Source: Dyadobacter sp. CY326 (lineage in GTDB: Bacteria; Bacteroidota; Bacteroidia; Cytophagales; Spirosomataceae). From it: 64,000 nt of DNA. Position 1 is the stretch's first letter. Each line of letters starts with the position of its first letter. This document shows positions 34,664-45,412 of this stretch, piece after piece. The notes beneath the pieces were generated by a model. The model did no database searches and was not told where the DNA came from. It was given only the letters and a program-made list of their open reading frames with translations. The translations under genes and the position numbers were made by a program. Where the stretch lies: positions 62,001 to 126,000 of the forward strand of contig NZ_JAJUXI010000002.1 in assembly GCF_021390515.1 (NCBI RefSeq), read 5' to 3'.

Positions 34664-35086
34664 ATGAACTATAAACTGGAAAAGAAAGAACAATTTGTAT
34701 ATATAGAGCTGGAAGAGCCTGCATTTGCGGGTGATGTTCCGGCAGCTTTCGAGGAAACAGCGCGCGAAATTTTCCGTGAAGGATATCACAATCTGATCGT
34801 GAATATGCAGCCTGTGAAATCGGTGGATCCGGTTGGGGTGACGATTCTAAAAAAAATCAACTGGCTCTGCGCCAACGACCTGGGCCTGCTGGTGATCGTA
34901 ACGCGTGATGATGATTTTATGGATCTTTTAGAAGATCTTAAAATCCCGGATATGGAAGTGTTGCCATCAAAAGAAGAAGCCATTGACGCGGTTTTCATGC
35001 ATAGTTTGGAAAACGAATTTGGCGCTGGCGATGATGGTTATGATGATGAGGATTACGATAATGTGACTGAATCGAAAGAGCCGTAA
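34664..35086 (+). CDS. STAS-domain protein (anti-sigma antagonist-like)
   Basis: 140 residues. Residues about 1-110 show the STAS fold pattern: [46 protein letters not shown] and [17 protein letters not shown]. Where SpoIIAA-type proteins have the phospho-Ser before a Gly, this reads VDPVGV, so regulation by serine phosphorylation looks lost. An acidic tail ([12 protein letters not shown]) follows. The gene order purC-STAS has its own strong terminator. Confidence 0.78.
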   Translation: MNYKLEKKEQFVYIELEEPAFAGDVPAAFEETAREIFREGYHNLIVNMQPVKSVDPVGVTILKKINWLCANDLGLLVIVTRDDDFMDLLEDLKIPDMEVLPSKEEAIDAVFMHSLENEFGAGDDGYDDEDYDNVTESKEP

Positions 35087-35118
35087 CTACTAGGTTTTAC
35101 ATAAATAAAACATTACAG

Positions 35119-35153
35119 AACGTCTGGCCATTAAAAAGCCAGACGTTTTTTTT
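35119..35153 (+). terminator. Rho-independent terminator after STAS gene
   Basis: AACGTCTGGC and GCCAGACGTT form a perfect 10-bp stem with a 9-nt loop, followed by eight T. Confidence 0.93.
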
Positions 35154-35481
35154 GGCTTTGTCACCGTTATTTATTAATTTAACAAGACGCAATTTGTATT
35201 TCACGAAGAAGGCAAAACTCTCATTTTCTATTATAAATTTAATAAGTAATGCGGTTATGGCTTAAACAATTATCAATATTTCCATATTATTTGTAACTAA
35301 ATAATCAAAAATCTTGGTTGATAGAAAATTTTGTCATTTCCGTATTCGGCCAAATATCTTTTATGGTTATCTTGCGTGGCTTTACCCTAACCATAACCCA
35401 ATGGCGGTTTAGCGCTAATTTTTAATTGCTTATTTAAACAAATTCTATTTACGAATTTGTCAACTTCTGAATCTTCGATTA
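35154..35481 (+). promoter_or_regulatory. gltB upstream region with inverted repeat
   Basis: 328 bp of AT-rich leader before gltB. A perfect inverted repeat ATGGTTA-N18-TAACCAT lies at 35363-35394, about 90 bp before the ATG. It could be a regulator site for nitrogen control or an RNA hairpin. No clear TAnnTTTG box with a matching TTTG was found. Confidence 0.45.
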
Positions 35482-38400
35482 ATGTCGCAAATGATTGAAC
35501 CAATGGTAGAAAATCAGGGACTGTACCGTCCGGAATTTGAGCATGATGCATGTGGTATAGGTTTCCGGGCTAACATTAAGGGCCGCAAGTCACACCAGAT
35601 CGTGGCAGACGCCATTCACATGCTTGAACGCATGGAACATAGGGGCGCAACCGGCTTTGATCCGAACACGGGTGATGGTGCAGGCATTTTGATTCAGATT
35701 CCACACGAGTTTTTTGTTGAAGAATGTTCACATTTAGGTTTTCAGCTGCCGCCTGCTGGTGAATATGGCGTGGGGATGATCTTTTTCCCAGGCAATGAAA
35801 CCATGCGTGAAGAATGCCGCGACATTCTGAGCCGCAAAGTCAAAAAGCTTGGCCTTCATATATTAGGTTATAGGAAAGTGCCCACATTGAACAACACATT
35901 GGGCGAAGGCTCATTGTCTGTTGAACCGCATGTGGAGCAATTGTTTATCAAGCGCCCGGACGAAGTGACGGACGATCTTGGTTTTGAAAGAAAACTTTAC
36001 ATTCTGCGCCAGGTTTCTGCGAGAATGATTCGCGATACGGTTAAGGGCGTGGAAAGAAGCTTTTACTATTCTTCCCTTTCCTGCCGTACAATCTCATATA
36101 AAGGACAGCTTACAACTGCCCAGCTAAAATATTATTTCCCGGATCTGGAAAATGAATCGGTGGTTTCTGCGCTTGCGGTTGTTCACTCACGTTTTTCTAC
36201 CAACACATTCCCGTCGTGGGAACTGGCTCAGCCATTCCGCTACATTGCGCACAATGGTGAAATTAACACCGTGAAAGGAAATGTGAACTGGATTCGTGCC
36301 GGTGAAAAATCATTTGCTTCTGAGTTTTTTACAAAAGAAGAAATGGACATGATCGTCCCGATTTGCGACAGAAATCAGTCTGACTCGGCAAACCTGGACA
36401 ATGCAATTGAATTGCTGCATCTTTCGGGCCGCTCATTGCCACACGTAATGATGATGCTTATTCCCGAAGCTTGGGACGGAAACGAGCAAATGGATCCTGA
36501 ACGCAAAGCATTTTATGAATACAATGCTGCAATGATGGAGCCTTGGGATGGTCCGGCTTCCATCTCGTTTACGGATGGTAAAATGGTGGGCGCAACGCTC
36601 GACCGTAACGGACTCCGCCCTTCGCGTTACTGGGTTTTGGACGACGACACAATTATTATGGCGTCTGAGGCCGGGGTTTTGGATGTGGATCAATCGCGCG
36701 TTGTTACCAAAGGCCGCTTGCAGCCAGGACGCATGTTCGTGGTGGATATGGAGCAAGGCCGCATTATCCCTGATGAAGAAATTAAAGCAGCCGTTTGTTC
36801 AGGTCAGCCTTATCAGAAATGGCTGGATGAGAACAAGTTGCACGTGGATCAGTTGGATCACCCGATCCGCACTTACCGTGCTTATGATGACAATGCATTG
36901 CTGAAACGTCAAGTTGCATTTGGTTATACATCAGAAGATTTACGGATGATTTTGGCTCCTATGGGCCAGACTGGTCAGGAAGCGATTGGCTCGATGGGAA
37001 CGGATGTGCCTTTGGCGGTGCTTTCGGAGCAAAGCCAGCATTTGTCCAATTATTTCAAACAGCTTTTTGCACAGGTTACCAATCCACCGATTGACTCGAT
37101 CCGCGAACGTTCGATTATGTCGCTGATTTCTTTCGTGGGTGGAACAGAAAATATATTAACCGAGACACCAAAACACTGTCGCCAGATCGCGCTTCCGCAT
37201 CCCATTTTGTCGGTGCAGGAGTTTGATAAACTGCGTTTTGTAGACAAAGACGGTTTTCAGGCCAAAACAATAAACACTTATTTCCGTGCAGACGAAGGCG
37301 GAAAAGCTTTGGAAAGAGCATTGGAGCGCATTTGTCGTTACGCAACGGATGCGATTGACGATGGATTTGAAATCCTGATCCTATCTGACCGTGCTATCGA
37401 CTCGGATCACGCGCCAATTCCTTCATTATTAGCGACTGCAACCATTCACCACCACTTGATCCGCGAAGGATTGAGAGGGAAAGTGGGTCTTTTGGTTGAA
37501 GCGGGAGATGTTTGGGAAACACACCATGTTGCCGCATTGATTGGTTACGGTGCTGCGGGAATCTGCCCTTATATGGCATTTGAAACGCTTTCTTTCATGA
37601 ACCGCCAGAGAATGATTGAAGGTGAATTCACGGACGAGAAACTACATTATAATTACATTAAGGCCATTAATAAGGAGCTTTTAAAGATTTTCTCTAAAAT
37701 GGGAATTTCTACATTGCAGTCTTACCAAGGCGCACAAATCTTCGAATGCGTTGGTTTGAATAAAGATGTGGTTGATAAATATTTCACAGGAACCATTTCA
37801 CGCATTAGCGGAATGGGGATTTCTGAGATTGCACGTGAAATCCTGGTGCGTCACAAAGTGGCTTACCACGAAACGCCGGACTCGAAACCTAAGCTGGAAG
37901 TGGGTGGATTTTACCAATGGAAACAACGTGGAGAAGCACACATTTTCAACCCTGCCTCTGTGCATTTGTTGCAGCAATCTACGAAAACCAACAGCTACGA
38001 AACATTTAAGAAATATTCGAAACTAATTGACGATCAGAGCCATAAGGCGTTAACGCTTCGCGGATTGCTGCGTTTCAAAAAAGGAACGTCTATTCCAATT
38101 GAAGAGGTTGAGCCGGTTGAGAGCATCTTCAAACGCTTCGCTACGGGTGCCATGTCATTTGGTTCTATATCGTGGGAAGCGCATACAACATTGGCCATTG
38201 CCATGAACCGGATTGGAGGCAAATCCAACTCGGGAGAGGGTGGCGAAGACGAATTGCGTTACACGCGTATGGCGAATGGCGACAGCATGAATTCGCAGAT
38301 TAAGCAGGTTGCTTCCGGACGTTTCGGGGTTACCAGTCATTATTTGAGCAATGCTGGCGAATTACAGATTAAAACGGCACAAGGTGCAAAACCGGGCGAA

Positions 38401-40065
38401 GGTGGACAGCTTCCGGGCTTCAAAGTGGATGACTGGATCGGTCGCACACGTCACTCGACGCCGGGTGTAGGCTTGATCTCTCCCCCGCCCCACCACGATA
38501 TTTACTCGATTGAGGATTTGGCTCAGTTGATTTTTGACCTCAAAAATGCAAACCGTCAGGCTAGGATCAGCGTGAAATTGGTTTCGGAAGCTGGTGTTGG
38601 AACAGTTGCTTCGGGTGTTGCTAAGGCGCATGCGGACCACATTCTGATTTCCGGTTATGACGGCGGAACGGGTGCTTCACCTTTGAGTTCGATTCGTCAC
38701 GCAGGTTTGCCCTGGGAGCTTGGTTTGGCGGAAACGCACCAGACTTTGGTTAAAAACAAATTGCGCGGACGTGTTACCGTTCAGGCTGACGGTCAGCTTC
38801 GTACGGGTCGCGACTTGGCGATTGCAGCGATGCTTGGTGCAGAAGAATGGGGCGTGGCGACGGCAGCATTGGTTGCAGCAGGTTGCATTATGATGCGCAA
38901 ATGCCATTTGAACACTTGCCCTGTGGGTGTTGCAACACAAAATAAAGAATTGCGTGCGTTGTTTTCGGGGAAACCAGAGCATGTGGTAAATATGTTCCAC
39001 TTCATGGCCGAAGAGTTGCGCGAGATTATGGCACAACTTGGTTTCCGGACTGTAAATGAGATGGTTGGACAAGCCCAATATCTTGAACTGCGCAATGATA
39101 TCAAACATTGGAAATACAAAAACCTGAACTTCGACGCGATCCTATATAAAGAAGGTGACCTGTCGGTTGCTCAGTTCAAACAGGAAGAACAGGATCACGG
39201 CATCGACAGCATTATCGACTGGGATTTGATCAAAGCGGCGCAACCGGCTTTGGAAAGTCAGGATGAAATTTATGCTGAGTTTCCGTTGAACAACTTGAAC
39301 CGTTCGGTTGGGACAATGCTTTCTAATGAGATTTCTAAAAAATACGGTGGCGCTGGGCTTCCAAAAGGAAACATTCACTTCAAATTCCGTGGAACGGCGG
39401 GACAAAGCTTTGGTGCATTCAACACTGCCGGACTTCGTTTGGAACTGGAAGGTGACGCCAATGACTATTTTGGGAAAGGGCTTTGTGGCGCTGAGCTGAT
39501 CGTTTACCCAGACCGCGATTCGAAATTCAAGCCGGAAGAGAACATTATCATTGGTAACGTTGCTTTTTACGGTGCAACTTCGGGCGACGCTTACATTAGA
39601 GGAACAGCGGGTGAACGTTTCTGCGTGCGTAACTCAGGTGCAAAGGTGGTTGTGGAAGGCGTTGGTGACCACGGTTTGGAATATATGACGGGTGGCTTGG
39701 CTGTGATTCTTGGCGAAACGGGCAGAAACTTTGCGGCTGGAATGTCGGGCGGTGTGGCTTATGTTTTGGATAAAAGCGGCACGTTCAAAGAGAAAGTGAA
39801 CATGGAAATGGTTTCGCTGGACCCGCTTAATGACGAAGATCAAGGCATTTTGCGGGAATGTTTGGACAAACATTTCCAGTACACGACCAGCAACATTGCA
39901 TTCCAATTGATCCAAAACTGGGAACAGTCGGTGAAGCAATTTGTGAAAGTGTTGCCTGCGGATTTCAAAAAAGCACTCGAAGGACGCGGCATTACGCTTG
40001 CGCAGCAGATTGCTGATAAGAACGTGGTTTATAAAGATATCGTTGTGGATGTAGTTCACCAATAG
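35482..40065 (+). CDS. gltB: Glutamate synthase, large (alpha) subunit
   Basis: 1527 residues, full length. Order: N-terminal Ntn-type glutaminase with nucleophile Cys24 (HDACGIGF), freed after removal of a 23-residue propeptide; central domain; FMN-binding synthase domain (GAMSFGSISWEAH, SGYDGGTGASPLSS, then the [3Fe-4S] ligands C1135, C1141 and C1146 in CIMMRKCHLNTC); C-terminal GXGXG beta-helix (GLCGAELIVYPD, GDHGLEYMTGG). It converts glutamine and 2-oxoglutarate to two glutamates with GltD as electron donor. gltD follows after 63 bp. Confidence 0.98.
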   Translation: MSQMIEPMVENQGLYRPEFEHDACGIGFRANIKGRKSHQIVADAIHMLERMEHRGATGFDPNTGDGAGILIQIPHEFFVEECSHLGFQLPPAGEYGVGMIFFPGNETMREECRDILSRKVKKLGLHILGYRKVPTLNNTLGEGSLSVEPHVEQLFIKRPDEVTDDLGFERKLYILRQVSARMIRDTVKGVERSFYYSSLSCRTISYKGQLTTAQLKYYFPDLENESVVSALAVVHSRFSTNTFPSWELAQPFRYIAHNGEINTVKGNVNWIRAGEKSFASEFFTKEEMDMIVPICDRNQSDSANLDNAIELLHLSGRSLPHVMMMLIPEAWDGNEQMDPERKAFYEYNAAMMEPWDGPASISFTDGKMVGATLDRNGLRPSRYWVLDDDTIIMASEAGVLDVDQSRVVTKGRLQPGRMFVVDMEQGRIIPDEEIKAAVCSGQPYQKWLDENKLHVDQLDHPIRTYRAYDDNALLKRQVAFGYTSEDLRMILAPMGQTGQEAIGSMGTDVPLAVLSEQSQHLSNYFKQLFAQVTNPPIDSIRERSIMSLISFVGGTENILTETPKHCRQIALPHPILSVQEFDKLRFVDKDGFQAKTINTYFRADEGGKALERALERICRYATDAIDDGFEILILSDRAIDSDHAPIPSLLATATIHHHLIREGLRGKVGLLVEAGDVWETHHVAALIGYGAAGICPYMAFETLSFMNRQRMIEGEFTDEKLHYNYIKAINKELLKIFSKMGISTLQSYQGAQIFECVGLNKDVVDKYFTGTISRISGMGISEIAREILVRHKVAYHETPDSKPKLEVGGFYQWKQRGEAHIFNPASVHLLQQSTKTNSYETFKKYSKLIDDQSHKALTLRGLLRFKKGTSIPIEEVEPVESIFKRFATGAMSFGSISWEAHTTLAIAMNRIGGKSNSGEGGEDELRYTRMANGDSMNSQIKQVASGRFGVTSHYLSNAGELQIKTAQGAKPGEGGQLPGFKVDDWIGRTRHSTPGVGLISPPPHHDIYSIEDLAQLIFDLKNANRQARISVKLVSEAGVGTVASGVAKAHADHILISGYDGGTGASPLSSIRHAGLPWELGLAETHQTLVKNKLRGRVTVQADGQLRTGRDLAIAAMLGAEEWGVATAALVAAGCIMMRKCHLNTCPVGVATQNKELRALFSGKPEHVVNMFHFMAEELREIMAQLGFRTVNEMVGQAQYLELRNDIKHWKYKNLNFDAILYKEGDLSVAQFKQEEQDHGIDSIIDWDLIKAAQPALESQDEIYAEFPLNNLNRSVGTMLSNEISKKYGGAGLPKGNIHFKFRGTAGQSFGAFNTAGLRLELEGDANDYFGKGLCGAELIVYPDRDSKFKPEENIIIGNVAFYGATSGDAYIRGTAGERFCVRNSGAKVVVEGVGDHGLEYMTGGLAVILGETGRNFAAGMSGGVAYVLDKSGTFKEKVNMEMVSLDPLNDEDQGILRECLDKHFQYTTSNIAFQLIQNWEQSVKQFVKVLPADFKKALEGRGITLAQQIADKNVVYKDIVVDVVHQ

Positions 40066-40128
40066 GCGGTTACCAACATTAAAGCAGTGATTTTTAATTA
40101 GAATAACGATTTAATAAGCAATATAAGA

Positions 40129-41637
40129 ATGGGAAAACCAACCGGATTTTTAGAGTTTGAAAGGGAGTTGCCAAAGAAGAGAAGCATTGACGAACGTCTT
40201 TCGGATTATCGTGAGATTGAAACAGCCCCCACAGACTCTCATTCCAAACAGCAGGCAGCCCGTTGTATGGACTGCGGAATCCCTTTTTGCCACAATGGTT
40301 GTCCGCTAGGCAACATTATTCCCGAGTTCAATGACGCGGTGTATGATGAAAACTGGGCGTTGGCTTACGAAATTTTGTCATCAACCAACAATTTCCCGGA
40401 ATTCACAGGCCGCATTTGCCCTGCCCCTTGCGAGGCATCTTGCGTATTAGGAATTAATAAGCCGCCTGTGGCGATTGAATACATTGAAAAAGCGATCATT
40501 GAAAAAGCTTTTGAACTGAATTTGGTAAAACCAAGAGTTCCGAAATTCCGCACGGGCAGAAAAGTGGCCGTTGTAGGTTCAGGACCTGCGGGAATGGCTG
40601 CGGCTTACCAGCTTAACCAGGCCGGACATTCAGTAGTGCTGATGGAACGCGCTGATAAAATCGGTGGACTTGTTCGTTATGGAATTCCTGATTTTAAATT
40701 AGAAAAAAGCATTATAGACCGTCGTTTGGCGGTTATGGAAGCAGAAGGTGTTGAATTCCGCACGAATGTGAATGTGGGTGTTACTGTGAAAGCGAATGAG
40801 TTGCTGGACGAGTTTGATGCTGTGTTATTGACAATGGGCTCAACAATTCCGAGAGATGTGAAAATTGAAGGCCGTCATTTGAAAGGCGTTCATTTCGCGA
40901 TGGAATTCCTTAGCCAGCAAAACAAACGCAATGCAGGCATTAGCCCGGAAGTGGACCACCGCGGCGCGCCTTATACGAACGGACAGATCATTGCAAAAGA
41001 CAAACATGTTGTCGTTATCGGTGGCGGTGACACAGGATCTGACTGTGTAGGAACTTCCGGACGTCACGGCGCAACGTCAATTACGCAAATTGAATTAATG
41101 CCAATCCCTCCAAAAGAACGCGATTCCAGCACGCCATGGCCGAACTGGCCGATGATGTTGCGGACTTCGACTTCGCATGAGGAAGGTTGCGACAGACATT
41201 GGTCTATCAATACAAAAGAATTTGTAGGCGACGAAAATGGCAATTTGAAAGAATTGAAAATCGTTGACCTCGATTGGCAAAAAGATCCTGAAACGGGCCG
41301 TATGCAAATGAAAGAAGTTGCAGGAAGCGAAAGAAACATTCCTTGCGACCTTGCATTTTTGGCAGCCGGATTTTTGCATCCGCAACAAGAAGGACTTTTG
41401 AATGACCTGGAAGTAGAATTCGACGAGCGTGGCAACATTAAAACGAACGGTTACCAATCAACCAGTAACGAAAAAGTGTTCGCAGCAGGCGACTGCCGCC
41501 GCGGACAATCATTGGTTGTGTGGGCAATCAGCGAAGGTCGTGAAGCAGCGAGATCTGTGGACGAATATCTGATGGGTGAGTCATTCCTGGAAGCCAAAGC
41601 GGTTTCAATGTTCAATCCAGCATTTGCGCATGCCTGA
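40129..41637 (+). CDS. gltD: Glutamate synthase, small (beta) subunit
   Basis: 502 residues. N-terminal region with two Cys clusters ([16 protein letters not shown] and [12 protein letters not shown]) for [4Fe-4S] centres, FAD-binding GxGxxG ([14 protein letters not shown]), NADPH-binding motif ([14 protein letters not shown]) and the C-terminal FAD contact ([24 protein letters not shown]). It passes NADPH electrons to GltB. ATG 40129. A terminator follows. Confidence 0.97.
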   Translation: MGKPTGFLEFERELPKKRSIDERLSDYREIETAPTDSHSKQQAARCMDCGIPFCHNGCPLGNIIPEFNDAVYDENWALAYEILSSTNNFPEFTGRICPAPCEASCVLGINKPPVAIEYIEKAIIEKAFELNLVKPRVPKFRTGRKVAVVGSGPAGMAAAYQLNQAGHSVVLMERADKIGGLVRYGIPDFKLEKSIIDRRLAVMEAEGVEFRTNVNVGVTVKANELLDEFDAVLLTMGSTIPRDVKIEGRHLKGVHFAMEFLSQQNKRNAGISPEVDHRGAPYTNGQIIAKDKHVVVIGGGDTGSDCVGTSGRHGATSITQIELMPIPPKERDSSTPWPNWPMMLRTSTSHEEGCDRHWSINTKEFVGDENGNLKELKIVDLDWQKDPETGRMQMKEVAGSERNIPCDLAFLAAGFLHPQQEGLLNDLEVEFDERGNIKTNGYQSTSNEKVFAAGDCRRGQSLVVWAISEGREAARSVDEYLMGESFLEAKAVSMFNPAFAHA

Positions 41638-41682
41638 TAAAGCGAAGATTTTAAAATAATCCGCTCAATGTTATTAGTAAGA

Positions 41683-41715
41683 AAGCTGCTCCAAAAGGGC
41701 AGCTTCTTATTTTTT
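41683..41715 (+). terminator. Terminator after gltD
   Basis: AAGCTGC and GCAGCTT pair over a 9-nt loop, with a T-run (ATTTTTT) downstream. Confidence 0.8.
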
Positions 41716-41722
41716 AACCCTT

Positions 41723-41730
41723 TATATTTG
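41723..41730 (+). promoter_or_regulatory. Probable -7 box TATATTTG before polysaccharide deacetylase
   Basis: A full TAnnTTTG match 33 bp before the ATG, right after the gltD terminator. No TTTG at -33. Confidence 0.45.
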
Positions 41731-41762
41731 GGCATCATTCGCGCCCGACATCAATTTTAATA

Positions 41763-42386
41763 ATGTTTTTACACCATTCGCCTTTCTGGCTGAAAGCATT
41801 TTTCCCAGGCTTTGTCTGGCACATTCCTACTCGGGAAAAGCAGATTTTCCTGACATTTGACGACGGCCCAATCCCTGACATTACTGAGTCGGTTCTTGAA
41901 ACACTTGCACGTTACAAGGCCAAAGCCACCTTTTTTTGCATTGGAAATAATGTTGAGAAGCACCCTGAAATTTTCCAAAAACTCATTGATAATCAGCATT
42001 CTATCGGCAACCACACATTCAATCACATGAATGGCTGGAAGACGGAAGATGCCTTGTATCTGGACAACATTAAGCAATGTGAAGCAACATTGAATGTGCC
42101 TACAAACCTTTTCAGACCACCTTATGGGCGGATTAAAAAGAGTCAGTCTAGGGTTGTGAGGAAGGAGCGCAAGATTATTATGTGGGATGTTTTGAGCGGG
42201 GATTTTTCCAAGGAGATCTCGCAGGAAATTTGTCTTGAAAAATCCATTCAATATGCGCGCCCTGGCTCAATTGTTTTGTTCCACGACAGCGTCAAAGCCG
42301 CAAAGAACATGCAATATGCGCTTCCCAGGTTCCTGGATCATTTCAGCAATCTCGGATTCGCATTTGAAGCAATGGCTATGAAGTAG
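41763..42386 (+). CDS. Polysaccharide deacetylase family protein
   Basis: 207 residues of the NodB fold (carbohydrate esterase 4). Motif 1 FLTFDDGPIP, motif 2 SIGNHTFNH (metal His pair), motif 3 LFRPPYGR, motif 5 IVLFHDSVKA. Such enzymes remove N-acetyl groups from peptidoglycan or other polysaccharides. There is no signal peptide at the start, so it may act in the cytosol or use a non-classical route. The glycosyltransferase 52 bp downstream may work on the same polymer. Confidence 0.9.
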   Translation: MFLHHSPFWLKAFFPGFVWHIPTREKQIFLTFDDGPIPDITESVLETLARYKAKATFFCIGNNVEKHPEIFQKLIDNQHSIGNHTFNHMNGWKTEDALYLDNIKQCEATLNVPTNLFRPPYGRIKKSQSRVVRKERKIIMWDVLSGDFSKEISQEICLEKSIQYARPGSIVLFHDSVKAAKNMQYALPRFLDHFSNLGFAFEAMAMK

Positions 42387-42438
42387 GTTAATAACCTTAC
42401 GATGAACACATTACGACAATTAACATTTGCATTAGTAC

Positions 42439-43440
42439 ATGCTTCCAACAAGCAATCGCATTCAAGTAAGCATTCTCGTCGCCGCACGGAACGAAGAGAA
42501 AAATATTGAAAGATGCCTGCAATCCCTTCATGAGCTGAATTTTCCCAAAGAAAATATTGAAATAATTGTCGGTGACGACGATTCCGATGATCGGACTAAT
42601 GAGCTGGTTTCCAAATATATATGTGACAAATCGCAGTTTAAATGCATTAAAATTACCAAGCAGATTGCAGGATTAAAGGGAAAAGCCAATGTGTTGGCGC
42701 AACTCGCACACGAAGCGAACGGCGAATATTTCTTTTATTGTGATGCCGATATTGCCGTCCAGCCCATCTGGATCGCGCAAATGCTTGCTCATTTCAGGCC
42801 AGAAACGGGTGTCGTGATCGGGTTGACGCGGATGAAGCACATTCATTGGCTGGCGGATATGCTGTCGATGGAATGGCTGTTTGCGTTGACTGCGACGCGT
42901 TTTTTCTCATTATTAAAAATTCCGATTACCGGGATGGGCAACAATATGGCGGTTACGCGGGACGCCTATTTCGCCATTGGCGGCTACGAAAAAATCGGAT
43001 TTTCTATTGTTGAAGATTACGCGCTGTTCATCGGAATAGTAAGGCAAGGATATGATTTTCAAATGGCCTACAAACCCGAAGTGATCAGCATTTCGGAACC
43101 TATGAACACCTTTCCCGAATTGCTAAGGCAGCGGAAACGGTGGATGCACGGCGTGATGGAATCCTATTGGCTGACGCGGTTGAGCCTGTTCGTGTCGTCG
43201 CTGATTGTGCCGATACTGTTCCTGATCTCGATTTGGTTCCCTATCAATGTATGGTCAAGCATTATCCAATATTACGTGCTCGTGACCGGCATTTCGCTCA
43301 CGGCTGTTCTCATGCTCAAACAATATGACCTTTGGAAAGCCGCGCTGCTTTTCTGGTTTTACATGGTCAGCATTGGCTTAATTATGCTCGTTAATTATTA
43401 TTTACCAAACAAAACGATCTGGAAAGGTCGGGAGTACTAA
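42439..43440 (+). CDS. Membrane glycosyltransferase, family 2
   Basis: 333 residues. GT2 catalytic domain: VSILVAARNEEKNIERCLQSL, DDDSDDRT, the DxD site YCDADIAVQP, acid region VEDYAL and the RQRKRW motif of processive-type GT2 enzymes. Three C-terminal helices (VSSLIVPILFLISIWFPI, YYVLVTGISLTAVLML, AALLFWFYMVSIGLIML) anchor it in the membrane. Substrate unknown; the neighbouring deacetylase suggests an N-acetylated glycan. TatD starts 5 bp after its stop. Confidence 0.9.
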   Translation: MLPTSNRIQVSILVAARNEEKNIERCLQSLHELNFPKENIEIIVGDDDSDDRTNELVSKYICDKSQFKCIKITKQIAGLKGKANVLAQLAHEANGEYFFYCDADIAVQPIWIAQMLAHFRPETGVVIGLTRMKHIHWLADMLSMEWLFALTATRFFSLLKIPITGMGNNMAVTRDAYFAIGGYEKIGFSIVEDYALFIGIVRQGYDFQMAYKPEVISISEPMNTFPELLRQRKRWMHGVMESYWLTRLSLFVSSLIVPILFLISIWFPINVWSSIIQYYVLVTGISLTAVLMLKQYDLWKAALLFWFYMVSIGLIMLVNYYLPNKTIWKGREY

Positions 43441-43445
43441 TTCAA

Positions 43446-44225
43446 ATGATAGAAACCCACGCACATATATACAGTGACGATTACGCAGAAGACCGCGACG
43501 CGATGTTGGAAAGAGCATGGAACGCCGGGATAGAGCAAATATGGATGCCCAATTGCGACCATGCCACAATCCCCGGCATGATGCAACTTGCTGAACGCTT
43601 TCCCGGCAAATGCCTGCCCATGATCGGTTTGCATCCGACTTATGTGAAAGAGAATTTTGACGAAGAATTGACCATTATGGAGGATTGGCTGGAAAAAGCC
43701 AGTTTCATTGCCATTGGCGAGATCGGGATGGATTTATTTTGGGATAAAACTTTCCAGAAACAGCAGGAAGAAGCGTTTTTGTATCAATGCAAGCTTGCAC
43801 GAAAACACGATTTATGGATTGATATTCATAGCAGAAGTGCGTTTTGGGAAACGGTGAAATTGATTGAGGAATTCGGCGATTCGCAGTTAAAAGGCATTTT
43901 TCATTGCTTTACCGGAACGTTGGATGAAGCAAATAAAGCCATTGAATTAGGTTTCAAACTCGGCATTGGCGGCGTGGCAACTTTTAAAAACGGTGGCCTC
44001 GATAAAGTGATTCCTTACGTAGATATCGAACATCTTGTGCTCGAAACAGATGCACCCTATCTCGCGCCCGTCCCCTATCGCGGCAAACGGAATGAAGTTG
44101 CTTACATTGATTTAGTTGCCGAACGTGTTGCCGATTTGAAGCAGATTTCGAAGCAAGAAGTCATTGATGCGACGAGCGAAAATGCAAAAAGTTTGCTTCG
44201 AAAATCCAGTCAATTCCTTCAATGA
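43446..44225 (+). CDS. TatD-family metal-dependent DNase
   Basis: 259 residues, the TatD/YcfH length. Metal and active-site residues: HAH (ETHAHIY), Glu in IGEIGMDLFW, His in DIHSR, His in FHCFTG, and Asp in ETDAPYLAP. The family has 3'-5' exonuclease activity or quality-control roles. It lies in a tight plus-strand run (5 bp from the glycosyltransferase, 9 bp from the asparaginase). Confidence 0.93.
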   Translation: MIETHAHIYSDDYAEDRDAMLERAWNAGIEQIWMPNCDHATIPGMMQLAERFPGKCLPMIGLHPTYVKENFDEELTIMEDWLEKASFIAIGEIGMDLFWDKTFQKQQEEAFLYQCKLARKHDLWIDIHSRSAFWETVKLIEEFGDSQLKGIFHCFTGTLDEANKAIELGFKLGIGGVATFKNGGLDKVIPYVDIEHLVLETDAPYLAPVPYRGKRNEVAYIDLVAERVADLKQISKQEVIDATSENAKSLLRKSSQFLQ

Positions 44226-44234
44226 TCCGTGTAA

Positions 44235-45308
44235 ATGGCTTATAATAAGATCCGTATCAATCCAATTTCCCCAGAACCGACAATTGGCTCGGTGCTCGTG
44301 ATTTACACCGGTGGCACGCTGGGAATGGTTTATGAAACAAAGGGCAAGCAACTCGTTCCTTTCAATTTCGACCAGATCATCGAGAAAGTTCCGGAGATAA
44401 GCAGGCTCAACTTTGACATCACATTTTTGTCACTTTCGGAGCCCATTGATTCGTCGAACATGAATCCGGAAATTTGGATTGAGCTGGCGAACATTATTGC
44501 CAATGAATATGCACATTACGATAGTTTTGTGATTCTGCATGGCACAGATACAATGGCCTACACAGCCTCTGCGCTGAGTTTTTTACTTGAAAATCTGAAT
44601 AAGCCCGTAATCCTGACGGGAGCGCAATTGCCCATTGGCGTAGCACGTTCGGATGCACGCGAGAACGTAATTACTGCATTGGAACTTGCAGCCGCCAAGG
44701 ACCTGAGCGGACAACCGGTCATCTCCGAAGTGTGCATTTATTTCAATTCCCTGCTCCTCCGCGGCAACCGCAGCAAGAAACGCGAAAGCTCCGATTTCAA
44801 TGCATTCCATTCCGAAAACTACCCTCCGCTTGCGACAGCGGGCGTCCGCATTGAATATAATTTGCCTTACATTAGTCAGCGCGGAGCAGACCTTCCGTTG
44901 CAAGTACAGCAACGTATGGACAGCAGCGTGGCATTCATAAAAATGTTTCCAGGGATCAGTCAGCTGGTCGTTGAATCAATTTTAAGCATCGAAGGTCTGC
45001 GCGGCATTGTGCTCGAAACCTATGGCGCGGGCAATGCAACCACTGCTCCATGGTTTCTCAATGCAATAAGCAATGCAATCGAGCGCGACATTGTCATTTA
45101 CAACGTCTCCCAATGTGACGGCGGCAGAGTTGCACAAGGTCACTACGAAACCAGCCGCTTCCTGAAAAGCGCAGGCGTTGTAAGCGGCTCAGACATCACT
45201 GCCGAAGCCGCGATCACAAAAATGATGTATGTTTTTGGCAAAGAAACAAATGTTAGCAGTTGCATTGAACTGCTGGCAACACCCTTACGCGGTGAAATGA
45301 GTATTTAA
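44235..45308 (+). CDS. ansA: L-asparaginase, type I
   Basis: 357 residues. The first catalytic Thr is T25 or T28 in VIYTGGTLGM; the second site is FVILHGTDTMAYTASALSF, with LTGAQLPI next. No signal peptide, so cytosolic type I. It converts asparagine to aspartate and ammonia. Last gene of the core run before the tRNA-Ser junction. Confidence 0.93.
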   Translation: MAYNKIRINPISPEPTIGSVLVIYTGGTLGMVYETKGKQLVPFNFDQIIEKVPEISRLNFDITFLSLSEPIDSSNMNPEIWIELANIIANEYAHYDSFVILHGTDTMAYTASALSFLLENLNKPVILTGAQLPIGVARSDARENVITALELAAAKDLSGQPVISEVCIYFNSLLLRGNRSKKRESSDFNAFHSENYPPLATAGVRIEYNLPYISQRGADLPLQVQQRMDSSVAFIKMFPGISQLVVESILSIEGLRGIVLETYGAGNATTAPWFLNAISNAIERDIVIYNVSQCDGGRVAQGHYETSRFLKSAGVVSGSDITAEAAITKMMYVFGKETNVSSCIELLATPLRGEMSI

Positions 45309-45362
45309 GCGGCCAAAATCGCACATTCGGTCAGACAAATTTGACACTGGCCAATCATTTGA

Positions 45363-45393
45363 TTTGCAAGTAAACCGATAAAAGCTATCTTTG
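45363..45393 (+). promoter_or_regulatory. Promoter of tRNA-Ser(GGA)
   Basis: TTTG, 19 bp, TATCTTTG: a full Bacteroidota sigma-A promoter, ending 19 bp before the tRNA. Confidence 0.82.
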
Positions 45394-45412
45394 CACCCCA
45401 TAACCACCAAAC

